From NCBI RefSeq assembly GCF_025947065.1, contig NZ_CP109994.1, positions 4,836,001 through 4,900,000 of the forward strand: DNA of 64,000 bases. The letters are read 5' to 3'. Each line of letters begins with the position of its first letter. The stretch's first letter is position 1. Position numbers and translations under genes: made by a program. The notes below the pieces were generated by a model, which worked only from the letters and a program-made list of their open reading frames with translations, was not told the origin of the DNA and ran no database searches. Below are positions 27,489 to 36,900 of this stretch, one piece after another. Source of the stretch: Flavobacterium sp. N1736. GTDB lineage: Bacteria; Bacteroidota; Bacteroidia; Flavobacteriales; Flavobacteriaceae.

Positions 27489-28358
27489 TTGAAAAAGAAT
27501 ATCATTTTTGTTGTAAACCCTATTTCGGGAGATCTGGATAAAACAGATTTAATTGAGGCTGTACAGGAGTTTGCGACCACAAATCATTGTGATCTGGAAG
27601 TTTATGAAACTAGCGGAACAAATGACTTAAAACAAATACAAGCGCTTTACGATCAATATAAACCGGAACGAATTATTGTTGCCGGCGGCGACGGAACTAT
27701 AAAAATGGTTGCGGAAGCAATGGAACACCACGATATTATTATTGGCATTTTGCCAGCAGGTTCTGCAAATGGCTTATCTGTCGATTTAAATTTGCCAACA
27801 ACCATCGAAGAGAATCTTAAAATTGCCTTTTTGAATCATTATATGGAAATGGATATGATTTGTATTAACGGCAAAAAAAGCATCCATTTAAGCGATATTG
27901 GTATTAATGCTGATTTGGTTAAAAATTACGAAAAAAGCAATCTGAGAGGGTTTTGGGGTTATGCGTTACAAGCGTATACAACTTTAGTCGAATCTGATGC
28001 GCCTTTTGTAGCGACTATTACCGCAAATAAAAAAACGGTCGAACATATGGCGAGGATTATTGTAATTGCTAATTCTCAAAAATATGGAACAGGCGTTACA
28101 ATTAATCCAAACGGTGCTATGAACGATGGAAAGTTTGAATTGGTGATTTTAAAAAGTCTGGATATATTATTACTGGGAAAAATTATTACCGGAAATATGC
28201 CAATCGATTCGGATGATGTTGTGATTATTTCGACAGATAAAGCAACTATCAAAACAGATTATCCGGTTAATTTTCAAATTGATGGGGAATATTGTGGCGC
28301 TGAAACTGATTTAGAAATTCATATTTTGCACAAACAAATGAAAATTGCTGTCCCTTAA
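27489..28358 (+). CDS. Diacylglycerol kinase-like lipid kinase (DAGKc, YegS/BmrU type)
   Basis: 289 residues from a TTG start at 27489. The catalytic DAGKc domain has VNPISGDLDK, the glycine-rich loop IIVAGGDGTIKMVAEAM and GILPAGSANGLSVDLNLP, followed by the usual C-terminal beta domain (LSDIGINADLVKNYEKS ... INPNGAMNDGKFELVILKS). It phosphorylates a lipid alcohol such as diacylglycerol on the inner membrane. The TTG is used because the sequence right after it (KKNIIFVVNP) matches the family N-terminus and no ATG lies upstream in frame at a suitable place. Confidence 0.88.
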   Translation: MKKNIIFVVNPISGDLDKTDLIEAVQEFATTNHCDLEVYETSGTNDLKQIQALYDQYKPERIIVAGGDGTIKMVAEAMEHHDIIIGILPAGSANGLSVDLNLPTTIEENLKIAFLNHYMEMDMICINGKKSIHLSDIGINADLVKNYEKSNLRGFWGYALQAYTTLVESDAPFVATITANKKTVEHMARIIVIANSQKYGTGVTINPNGAMNDGKFELVILKSLDILLLGKIITGNMPIDSDDVVIISTDKATIKTDYPVNFQIDGEYCGAETDLEIHILHKQMKIAVP

Positions 28359-28361
28359 AAA

Positions 28362-29513
28362 CTAAATTTCTTTATAAGGATTTCGCTCTTTCCAATCGGT
28401 TTTGGGTTCCAGATAATCAAACAATTTGCCAATATTTTTATTGATCAGGGCATTACTGTGCGTAATCAATCCGTACATTTTTAATGGTTTTGCGCCAACA
28501 GAACTTTTGATTTCGAGAGCGGTTCTGGCAAAGACTATTTCGGTAAAACCTTGATTTATAGAATAGGCAATCATGTCGTAAAGCATATTAAGATAGAGCA
28601 TTTTTTCGCGCTGAATACTTTCGTCATAACCTAAGAAATACGTATCCATTATATTTCCGTTTTTTATTAAAGTATTAAAACCAATTAGTTTTCCATCTAA
28701 GAAATAACCATAAAAAAGAAAATTCTCTTTCATGATTTCTTTAAAAATACGGAAATGGTTTTGAGCAAGAAAAAAAGTGTTGAAAGGCGCATTTTTAGCA
28801 ACATGAGAATAAAGTTCGTAGATTATATTTTCATGTTTTATAATATCGGACAAAGTCATTTTTCTTTTTTCGATTCCGTCCATCTTTTTTCGGGCACGTT
28901 TGTATTGATCGCGGTATTTTTTAGATAACGCATCAATATAATCTTGTTCTGTCTGCCAGTTTTTATTGATTTCAAAAATCATATTGGGTTGGGTCGAAAA
29001 CGTAAAATTATTTTTAAACTCTGCTTTTAATGGTTCAATTGCTTTTTCGGTAAAATCTTTAATGCTGGTAATATGAACTTTTTTTCCAATGGACTTAAAT
29101 TCTTTTTTAAGTTCATTAATGGCTTTATGAAGTGTTTTAATAATTTTTGTCTGATTTACATTTTCGGCAAACGAAAATGCATTTTGACCGGTGAGCATAT
29201 TGTTGCCAATAAATAAAACATGCGAGGCAAATTTCTTGAAGGCAAAATTACGCACCGATGTTTTTAAACATTGGTCCCGTTCACCAAACGATTCCAGTTT
29301 TTCTGTAAATAGAAATTGCGTTAAAGCGATTCCGACTATTTTCTCATTTTTAAAAATCGCAATAAAATGACAAATCATATTTACCGGAGAAGATTTTTCG
29401 AGTACTTCGAGATATTCCCGCGTTAAAAAAATATTTTCTGTTGCAAGCGAATTCCATTCTGAAGGTAGTAATGACGCGCTTTTATATATTTGAAAAGAAT
29501 AAGTTGTAGTCAA
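28362..29513 (-). CDS. GNAT/FemAB-like acyltransferase
   Basis: 383 residues from a TTG start at 29513; an in-frame stop lies just upstream, and a TAATTTTG box (minus strand, 29533-29540) about 20 bases before the TTG fits this start. The N-terminal part (YKSASLLPSEWNSLATENIFLTREYLEVLEKSSP) and the C-terminal GYFLDGKLIGFNTLIKNGNIMDTYFLGYDESIQREKMLYLNMLYDMIAYSI are typical of GNAT-fold peptidogalycan/BioF2-like acyltransferases. The substrate is unknown. It is convergent with the lipid kinase gene (3-base gap), and may belong with it to lipid metabolism. Confidence 0.7.
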   Translation of the reverse strand: MTTTYSFQIYKSASLLPSEWNSLATENIFLTREYLEVLEKSSPVNMICHFIAIFKNEKIVGIALTQFLFTEKLESFGERDQCLKTSVRNFAFKKFASHVLFIGNNMLTGQNAFSFAENVNQTKIIKTLHKAINELKKEFKSIGKKVHITSIKDFTEKAIEPLKAEFKNNFTFSTQPNMIFEINKNWQTEQDYIDALSKKYRDQYKRARKKMDGIEKRKMTLSDIIKHENIIYELYSHVAKNAPFNTFFLAQNHFRIFKEIMKENFLFYGYFLDGKLIGFNTLIKNGNIMDTYFLGYDESIQREKMLYLNMLYDMIAYSINQGFTEIVFARTALEIKSSVGAKPLKMYGLITHSNALINKNIGKLFDYLEPKTDWKERNPYKEI

Positions 29514-29522
29514 GAGTGGTTG

Positions 29523-29541
29523 CTAATTTTGTCAAAATTAG
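29523..29541. promoter_or_regulatory. 19-base palindrome overlapping two opposed -7 boxes
   Basis: CTAATTTTG-T-CAAAATTAG is a perfect palindrome. Each half contains TAATTTTG, a match to TAnnTTTG, one on each strand. The minus-strand copy is well placed to serve the GNAT-like gene (start 29513). It may be an operator that covers the promoter. The plus-strand box points away from that gene and into its 5' end. Confidence 0.4.
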
Positions 29542-29585
29542 GTAATATTTATAATAACCCGTTTTGTTTAAGTTATTATTAAGAA

Positions 29586-29617
29586 AAACCCGTTTGAGAT
29601 TTCGTTCAAACGGGTTT
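29586..29617. terminator. Terminator after the DUF1761 gene
   Basis: 12-base stem AAACCCGTTTGA/TCAAACGGGTTT (29586-29597 and 29606-29617), A-rich on its left side, so it acts on minus-strand transcripts of the gene ending at 29631. Confidence 0.8.
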
Positions 29618-29630
29618 GTATTTTATGTTT

Positions 29631-30119
29631 TTATGCAAATGCACAAATGATACCGCCCATTAAAGTTAGCGTAACAAGCCAATATCCGGCGTGAATAAAA
29701 ATATATTTCCATGATTTTCTCTCGAACAATCCATTAATACCAATTACTGGAAAAGCAAAAAATAAACCGGACATAAAGCCATGAAGCGCTCCGTGTTTAA
29801 AAGTACGATACGCAGTTCCGTAATCAGCCATAAAGGCTTGAAATGATGGTTTTGCGCTGTCAATTAAAGGCGGGCCTCCAACCATTCCGATGGCGCCGGA
29901 TTGATGAATTGTTAATGACATAAGTGTCATCGTAATCATAACAGAAAAAACATAGGTTAACCCAAATATTTTGAGCATGTTTCCTGTTCGAAGTTCTTCT
30001 TGTGTAAAATTGTTTTCTTTCATCCAGATCGTTCCAAAAACTTTTGGATTGTACCAAATAAAACCGACTACAAGACTTACAACTGCAGCCACTAATAATG
30101 CGATAAAATTAATTTCCAT
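29631..30119 (-). CDS. DUF1761 family membrane protein
   Basis: 162 residues with four membrane helices (about 4-22, 51-69, 111-130 and 141-160). The start MEINFIALLVAAVVSLVVGFIWYNPKVFGTIWMKENNFT is the DUF1761 pattern (short helix, then WYNPxxFGxxW). The function of the family is unknown. A TAAATTTG box (minus strand, 30147-30154) lies 28 bases upstream. It appears to be a single-gene unit. Confidence 0.85.
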   Translation of the reverse strand: MEINFIALLVAAVVSLVVGFIWYNPKVFGTIWMKENNFTQEELRTGNMLKIFGLTYVFSVMITMTLMSLTIHQSGAIGMVGGPPLIDSAKPSFQAFMADYGTAYRTFKHGALHGFMSGLFFAFPVIGINGLFERKSWKYIFIHAGYWLVTLTLMGGIICAFA

Positions 30120-30299
30120 AATATGAGGTTTTTATGATTAGTTGGTCAAATTTAATCAAAAAAATAATAGATTATAAATATTTTAATAAGTAGTAAAATT
30201 AGTATTAATTGTTTATTTATTAACAGTTTGTCGACATTGTATGATTTATATCTGTAAAAAGTATAATTTTACTGCGAAAAACAAACCCCAAATCTTGTT

Positions 30300-31157
30300 A
30301 TGAAAAGCTTAGTCATGTTTTTTCTAGCTTTTGTTTTTTCAGTGAATAGTAATGCAAATTCTGTTTCAGAAAAGGAAAAAAATGCCTTAGTTAAATTTTA
30401 CTACGCGACAAATGGATCGCATTGGAAAATAAAGTGGGATTTGTCTGCTTCTGTATCAAATTGGTATGGTGTTCAGGTTGAAAATGGAAAAGTGATCAGA
30501 CTTAATTTGTCTGATAATAATTTGCAGGGAGAACTGCCTTCGGAATTTTTTACTTTGGAGAATTTAAAAGGCATCGATTTGCATCAAAATAATCTTAAAG
30601 GACAGTTGCCAAATGCAATTGGAAACCTGAAAGAACTTGAATTTTTAGATATTTCGGATAATAAATTGTCAGGAACATTGCCAAAATCGATTTGCGAATT
30701 AAGGAAGCTTAAAGATTTAGAACTTTTTAGAAATAAAATATCAGGTGAATTGCCATTGGAAATTGGAAAATTGAATCAATTGGAAATTCTTGCGCTGTTT
30801 AATAATGAAATTGAAGGTGATTTGCCCGATTCATTATATAAGATTTCGACATTAAAAGTGTTGCTTTTAAACAATAATAAGCTGTCCGGAGTTTTGAGAC
30901 CTGAAATTATAAATTTTCATGCTTTAGAAAATTTAAGTTTATTTGATAATAATCTGGAAGGAGAAATTCCTACCGGACTTGAAAAATTACATAATTTAGC
31001 TGAACTGAATTTATCTTATAATAAATTTAAAGGAACTGTTTCTAAAAATATAGCTTCATTAGATTTACTGAATATGACGATGTTTGATGAAAACGGAAAT
31101 CCGGTTTTATTAGAAATTAATACTGAAAAAGAAACTACAATTGTTACCCAAAATTAA
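30300..31157 (+). CDS. Secreted leucine-rich repeat protein
   Basis: 285 residues. Signal peptide MKSLVMFFLAFVFSVNSNANS (cut near 20), then an N-terminal cap with ALVKFYYATNGSHWKIKWDLSASVSNWYGVQVENGKV, a pattern shared with plant-type LRR proteins, and about eight LRRs of the form LKGIDLHQNNLKGQLPNAIGNL (23-24 residues each). There is no T9SS C-terminal domain, lipobox or membrane anchor. It is probably periplasmic or released, and used for binding. It is followed by a terminator at 31223. Confidence 0.85.
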   Translation: MKSLVMFFLAFVFSVNSNANSVSEKEKNALVKFYYATNGSHWKIKWDLSASVSNWYGVQVENGKVIRLNLSDNNLQGELPSEFFTLENLKGIDLHQNNLKGQLPNAIGNLKELEFLDISDNKLSGTLPKSICELRKLKDLELFRNKISGELPLEIGKLNQLEILALFNNEIEGDLPDSLYKISTLKVLLLNNNKLSGVLRPEIINFHALENLSLFDNNLEGEIPTGLEKLHNLAELNLSYNKFKGTVSKNIASLDLLNMTMFDENGNPVLLEINTEKETTIVTQN

Positions 31158-31222
31158 TCGTGCTTATGAATGAATTTTACTCTCGTTAACAAGTTGATTA
31201 AATATATTTAGTTAATTGTTGA

Positions 31223-31250
31223 AAACCGTAATTCGTTACGGTTTTTTTTA
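31223..31250 (+). terminator. Terminator of the LRR gene
   Basis: AAACCGTAA/TTACGGTTT (31223-31231 and 31236-31244) followed by a T run. Confidence 0.8.
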
Positions 31251-31328
31251 TGCTTTACAATTTGCTTTTTTTGATATTTAGATGATAATTAGTACTTAAA
31301 TCTGTTTAACCAAAAATAAAAATTATAG

Positions 31329-31336
31329 TAACTTTG
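31329..31336 (+). promoter_or_regulatory. -7 box upstream of the small hypothetical gene
   Basis: TAACTTTG, 21 bases after a TGTTT at 31303. It shows that the TTG at 31344 is at or next to the transcript start, and that translation more likely begins at ATG 31467 with a leader of about 125 bases. Confidence 0.45.
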
Positions 31337-31466
31337 CCATAAATTGAGATTTAAGGATCAGTTTGTAAAACAACTTATTTTTTTTCATAACTTTAATTTT
31401 GAATTCAACCCGAACCGAAGTTGGAGTGAAGAAAAAACTAATTTTAAAACTTTAAATACTAAAATT

Positions 31467-31772
31467 ATGATCATACAGTATCAAGGTGAACAGTACGGAA
31501 AATCAACAACTTTTACGATAAGAATAATTGGTAACAATCTTTCTAAAAGCAGTTCTAATTATCAAATTGATTTGTTGGTAGGCGATAAACAATTGCCGAC
31601 TTTTACAACTTCAATTCACCAAAGTTTATCGAATTGTTTAAAAGAAATTTATTTGTTTAGAAAACATCACGGTATAAAATTCAATGCTTCTTCAGAAAAA
31701 ATTGCACCAAAGTTAGTGCCTTACGATTTGGTTTTGTTCAACTATAATAAATATGCTTTGTTCATGGCGTAA
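31467..31772 (+). CDS. Hypothetical protein, 101 residues
   Basis: From ATG 31467 the product begins MIIQYQGEQYGKSTTFTIRIIGNNLSK. The frame is open upstream to a TTG at 31344, but that part (LRFKDQFVKQLIFFHNF...) overlaps the expected transcript start and is less protein-like. No membrane helix or signal peptide. It is a mixed alpha/beta sequence of unknown function. It has its own promoter and terminator, so it is expressed alone. Confidence 0.6.
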   Translation: MIIQYQGEQYGKSTTFTIRIIGNNLSKSSSNYQIDLLVGDKQLPTFTTSIHQSLSNCLKEIYLFRKHHGIKFNASSEKIAPKLVPYDLVLFNYNKYALFMA

Positions 31773-31798
31773 GCTATCGAATCTTATATAAAATAGAA

Positions 31799-31830
31799 AA
31801 GACTGTTCCAATATCTGAACAGTCTTTTTT
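31799..31830. terminator. Terminator between convergent genes
   Basis: AAGACTGTTC/GAACAGTCTT (31799-31808 and 31817-31826) followed by a T run on the plus strand and preceded by an A-rich stretch, so it may also serve the acyltransferase operon on the minus strand. Confidence 0.8.
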
Positions 31831-31848
31831 TTAATACATATTTTTAAT

Positions 31849-32922
31849 CTAAAGCTGCTCAGTTAATTTTAATCTAAAATTTTTAATTTTGTTTCTGACC
31901 GGAACTTCAAGAATGATATAACTAATGGCTGCAATTATTATCAATGCGAATAATCGAATAAAAAAGCCTAGTGTAAAATCTTCGACTTTGTCAATTTGAA
32001 AATATTTTTTTAATCTGTAATCTGTCATCCAAACCCAAACGGGGTATTGAAGAATATAAATTCCAAAACTAATTTCGCCTAAAAAAACGCAGATTTTGCT
32101 TTTAAAAATAGAAGTAAGTATTCCATTATTAAGAGAAATAAGTATAATAAGAGGGATGAAAAGTAAAGCCAGCATTCCGTTGTGATATATTAAACCGACT
32201 GGAAATTTTAATGCCAGAATGATTAGCAAAAGCACCATTAATATGCTCCAGTCAACATTTTTCTGACTTGCAGATAATCTGTTAATGAAATAAATACCTG
32301 CAAGATTTCCCGCCAAAAATTCATTTAAATGCATTAATGGGAAATAAAACAAATCTGTTGTGCTTAACGGAAATCCTTTAATTGGATTTGTGGGAATCAT
32401 TATATGCAAAGCGATTTGACTAATTAGCCAAAATGAAACAATTGCAATTGTAATGGTTTTTATATTGAATTTTTTGTATACTGAATTAAAGAAAAAAGGA
32501 AATACTATATAAAAGAAACATTCTACTGATAATGACCATCCCGGAACATTTAGCGTTAATGCTTTTCCGGGTATCCAGGACTGAAGCATGAACAGGTTTA
32601 AAAAAAGATCCTGAAAATTAACTGTTTTTGACAAAATTAAAGGAATTAACACAAGAACAATACCTAACAAATAAACGGGATAAATACGTGCAAATCTGTT
32701 TTTTAGATATTCGAATGTATTAATCTGAGATTTGTTTTGATAGGCAACGATCATTACAAAGCCTGACAAAATAAAGAAATAGCTCACACAAACATTGGCT
32801 TGTTTAAGTAAAAAATCGACATATGAATTATTGAAAACATATGAATTTTTACCGTAGTGAAAAATAACAATCAATATTGCTGCAATAAATCTGGTGAAAG
32901 TTAATTGTTCAATCCTCATCAT
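31849..32922 (-). CDS. Membrane acyltransferase of the acyltransferase-3 (OafA/YrhL) family
   Basis: 357 residues with about ten membrane helices. The N-terminus MRIEQLTFTRFIAAILIVIFHYGKN has the catalytic His of this family (RfxAallVvxfH), and NVCVSYFFILSGFVM follows as the typical FFxLSGF motif; GWSLSVECFFYIVFP and FLGEISFGIYILQYPVW are further family marks. These enzymes transfer acyl groups to cell-surface sugars. It is the last gene of an operon with the adhesin and PorP/SprF genes (11-base gap), so it may modify a surface glycan linked to that adhesin. ATG 32919 is also possible as start. Confidence 0.88.
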   Translation of the reverse strand: MMRIEQLTFTRFIAAILIVIFHYGKNSYVFNNSYVDFLLKQANVCVSYFFILSGFVMIVAYQNKSQINTFEYLKNRFARIYPVYLLGIVLVLIPLILSKTVNFQDLFLNLFMLQSWIPGKALTLNVPGWSLSVECFFYIVFPFFFNSVYKKFNIKTITIAIVSFWLISQIALHIMIPTNPIKGFPLSTTDLFYFPLMHLNEFLAGNLAGIYFINRLSASQKNVDWSILMVLLLIILALKFPVGLIYHNGMLALLFIPLIILISLNNGILTSIFKSKICVFLGEISFGIYILQYPVWVWMTDYRLKKYFQIDKVEDFTLGFFIRLFALIIIAAISYIILEVPVRNKIKNFRLKLTEQL

Positions 32923-32933
32923 AAAGTAAAATT

Positions 32934-33944
32934 TTATTTCCCTGAATAATTAGGACAGCCAAAACATTTTTTGTCAAGGTTAAATTGATAGGTTAATAAT
33001 AGCTCGTAAACACCGCCTGTTTTTCCAATATTTGAGGTGTTTATATCATATGAAAATCCTAGTTTTAAATGTTCATATTGTAATCCTGTAAAAAGGTTTA
33101 CTGAGGTAAGAAGATTACCGCCAATTCCATTTTTAGCTGGATTTGTAACCGCTGTAGCGCCAAAAAACATTTTATCGAACAGGATAGAAGCTCCAAGATC
33201 CAGCCTGTTGTATTGGCCTTGCTGCATGTAATTTGAAGTGACAAACATTTTAGTTTCGTATGGTAAAAACAGCACGTCGATATATTTGGCAACCAAAAAT
33301 TCATATCCTGCACTTAACGAGAAAAAGGTATTTAAAGGTGTGTTTCCGTTATTGCTCAGGGCGATATTTGGTTTATTTAAATGTTTCATCGAAAGACCAA
33401 TCCAAAGATCATCGGTATTAAAAACCATTCCGGCAGACATATCAAAAAAAGTGATTTTGTCATTCGCATTTTTTAAAAACGGATCGTTTGTGTTTGGGTT
33501 ATTCTGTCCTGTATTTATATTAATCTGATCTTCTAACAGCAAATTCTGAAAAGCAAAAGACTTTAGTCCAAAACCTGCTTCAATTGCCGGACGAAAATAC
33601 CAATCATCATTTATTCGAACTCTATAAGCGTAATTGGCATTGACTTGTGTAAAATTATAATTGGTTAGATTTTCTCTTTGATTTAGTACACTTAATCCAA
33701 TTCCGCTGTCAATACTTTCGATCCACGTGTTTACAAAAGCATAATCAGTATCTACTTTCAGATCCAGATCCGGCCATTGTTCACGATGTATAATTCCTGT
33801 ATAGGTTGTTTCCATAAAACCGGAAAAACCTGGATTTAGTGTTTCGGGAATTAAAAAATATTGTGTAAAAATAGGATCTTGTGCTCTTGTTTCAGAATAA
33901 AAACAACATGTAATAATTATAATAAATAGTAATTTTAATCTCAT
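32934..33944 (-). CDS. PorP/SprF family outer-membrane protein (T9SS partner)
   Basis: 336 residues. Signal peptide MRLKLLFIIIITCCFYSETRAQ, then DPIFTQYFLIPETLNPGFSGF, the PorP/SprF opening pattern, with repeated amphipathic beta strands to the C-terminal YQFNLDKKCFGCPNYSGK. PorP/SprF proteins are 14-stranded outer-membrane barrels that anchor or help export type-B CTD proteins of T9SS. It starts 17 bases after the large adhesin gene, and the adhesin has exactly this type of CTD, so the two work together. Confidence 0.92.
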   Translation of the reverse strand: MRLKLLFIIIITCCFYSETRAQDPIFTQYFLIPETLNPGFSGFMETTYTGIIHREQWPDLDLKVDTDYAFVNTWIESIDSGIGLSVLNQRENLTNYNFTQVNANYAYRVRINDDWYFRPAIEAGFGLKSFAFQNLLLEDQININTGQNNPNTNDPFLKNANDKITFFDMSAGMVFNTDDLWIGLSMKHLNKPNIALSNNGNTPLNTFFSLSAGYEFLVAKYIDVLFLPYETKMFVTSNYMQQGQYNRLDLGASILFDKMFFGATAVTNPAKNGIGGNLLTSVNLFTGLQYEHLKLGFSYDINTSNIGKTGGVYELLLTYQFNLDKKCFGCPNYSGK

Positions 33945-33961
33945 TTCTCAGTCTGTTGCTT

Positions 33962-36900
33962 TTATTTAATTAATGTAAATGCTCCTTTTTCGGTTACGGT
34001 ATGGTTGTAGAACGTTTTTGCACTAAGCTTAAAATAGTAATTGCCATTTTCTGCATCGAGATCTTTTACTTTTCCATTCCATCCGTGAATATTGGTGCCG
34101 GTTTCAGAATATATAACGCTTCCCCAGGTGTCATAAACGTCTAGGGTAATGTTGATTAAACCAAGAAATACGGGCGCAAATGTATCATTGAATCCATCAT
34201 TATTTGGTGTAAAAGCGTTTGGCATTGCAAGTTTGTATCCCTTTTCAATAATTAATGTACTACTGTAACTGTATTGACAGCCAAAAGGATAACTAACCAA
34301 TTGTTTAATTGTATAAGTTCCTTCTCGTGTATAAATGTGTTTTGGGTTTTCGTCATCTGAAAAATTACCGTCACCAAAATCCCAGGATACATGAGTGAAA
34401 TCGCCTGTGGCTAAGTTTGTAAACAAAACAGGGTCATAAATGGCATATAAACCATAAACATCTTTACCATAAGAACTGGTGGAAAAATCAGGTGTGCCTA
34501 AAACTGGTTTTGTAACATTATGACCAACATCGGCAGTACAGCCAAAACTATCGGTAACAGTAAAGATGATTAATCCATTATTGTCGGTTTTCATTATCTC
34601 ACCGTTTGTGCCGGAAACTGTTCCGTCTGACCATTTTAATGTATATGGCGGAATTCCTCCTTTAACATGACCAACAAATGTTTGATCTACAAATTTCGTA
34701 TCGCAATTAAAATCGGTTAAAACTTCGATTGTTGGGGTAAGCTGTTCAAACCGGATAATTTTAAAAGTGTCTGATTTTTTACAGCCTCTTGAATCTGTTA
34801 CCGTGACAGTATAGTTGTCGGGCGTTAATTCACTTAAATCTTCTGTTTTGGCACCATTCGACCAAGCATAAGTATAAGGAGCTGTACCACCAGTTACCAC
34901 TAAATCTATAACGCCGGTATTTGCTTTAACGCAATCAAGAGGGTTCGAAACATCGCCTCTTATTTCTAATTCAAGCGGATCAACTACAATAAATTCTTGT
35001 TCTATTACACACGATTTAGCATCGGTAATTTTTACTTTATAGGTTCCTGCCCCCAGATTATTTCGTTCAATTCCGGCGGTAGAACCATCACTCCATTCTA
35101 ATTTAACGGGTGCCTGACCACCAACAAGATTTAATCGGATGTGCGCATCATTTGCACCGTGACATGAAATATCTTTAAAGTCGGGATTTATCAGAAAAAC
35201 AGGTGCATCATTAACGGTGATAGGGAATTGTTTTGGACACCCTAATGCGTCTGTTATTGTAATTGTGTACATTCCTGCAGACAAATTAGGCTGTTCCATT
35301 CCGGTTCCTAAGTTGCTCCATTTTATAATATACGGATCTCCCGTTGCAAAAGGAACTCCGCCTGTAATACCATTAATTTTTATGGCTCCGTCTTTAACAT
35401 TATAACAGGTTAAATGGGTTACGCTATAATCTAACTTAATTTCAGGATTTTGAAGTATGGTTACGGATAATGTAGCCGGACAGCCGGAATTATCTGTAAC
35501 GGTTAAATTATAAGTTCCTGCATAAAGATTTTTTAAATTTTGAAGATTACTTCTAAATCCGTTTGGTCCTGTCCAGCTGTAATTATAAGCAGGTCTTCCT
35601 CCCGATGCAAGCACGGTAATTTCGCCGGTATTATATCCATAACAGTCAATAATATTAACCGGAGCAGCCAATTTTACTTCTAATAATGGCGGTTCAATAA
35701 TTGTAAAACTTGTTCCTGTTAATACATTACAATTGTTAGTTTCGGTTATTGTTACCTGATAAACTCCTTTTTCTAAATTAGATATATTACCTGAGTTCAC
35801 ATTATACGGAGCTCCGTCTTTTGTCCATACAAAATTATAAGGAGGTGTTCCGCCTGTTACATAAGTATTGATTGTTCCATTGTGTAATCCAAAACATGTT
35901 ATATCATTTTTACCCTGACTCGCGATTCTAAATTCTCCAGGTTCAGAAACATAGTAAGAAGTATTAAAAGGGCATCCTCCATTATCTGTAATTGATAAAT
36001 AATACTGACCTTGTTTTAAATTAGAAATATCCTGATCTGAACTTGTAAATCCGTTAGAGCTTGTCCATGATATTATATAAGGTTTTCCTGTTGTAAATGG
36101 TGTTCCGCCACTAATTATTAAACTGATAGATCCATCATTAGAACCATAACAAGTGCCATTTTTTATAGTTTGAGCTACTTTTATTGTTGGTTCTACGGTT
36201 ACTGTAATTGTAAAATCCGGTCCCGGACATACATTTGATATTGGAGATACGGTATAGGTCACCGTTGCAGGACTCGCAGTATTGTTTATTAATGTCTGGC
36301 TAATGGTTGTTCTTGGACTAGATTGTGCAGTTGCACCACTAATTGCTCCGGGAGGAGAAACTACAGGGGTTGACCATATATAAGTAGTTCCGGCCGGTAC
36401 ATTGTCTGTGCCGTTACTAAATGGTGTAACCTGAAAAGAATTACCGCTACAAATTTTGGCTGTTTTGGCTGTAATAACAGGAGAAAGAACCATATCTACA
36501 GAAAAAGGTCTGGATACTTCTGTCGTACCACAACTGTTAGTAACTCTGAAATAAGCGACATAATTACCGGTTGTTGTATAGTTAATTGCTCCCGGATTCA
36601 GTGATGTAGAAGTTGCAGGTGTTCCACCGGGGAAACTCCATTCATAAGTAATTTCATTGCTTGGAGAGCATGTTTCTTCTACGGTTCCAACAGGATAAAT
36701 GGTTGCCGATTTACAAAAATCTGAGATTGGTTTTAAGGAAATAACGGGTTTCTTTTTTACCTGAATTGTCTGTGTTGTATAGTTATAAATTCCGCAAGAA
36801 TTAATTGTTCTTAGCTGAACGTAGTATGTTCCCGGATTTATAAATATAAAAACAGGATCTTTTGAGTATGCATTTGTTCCATTTGTAAAATACCATTGTG

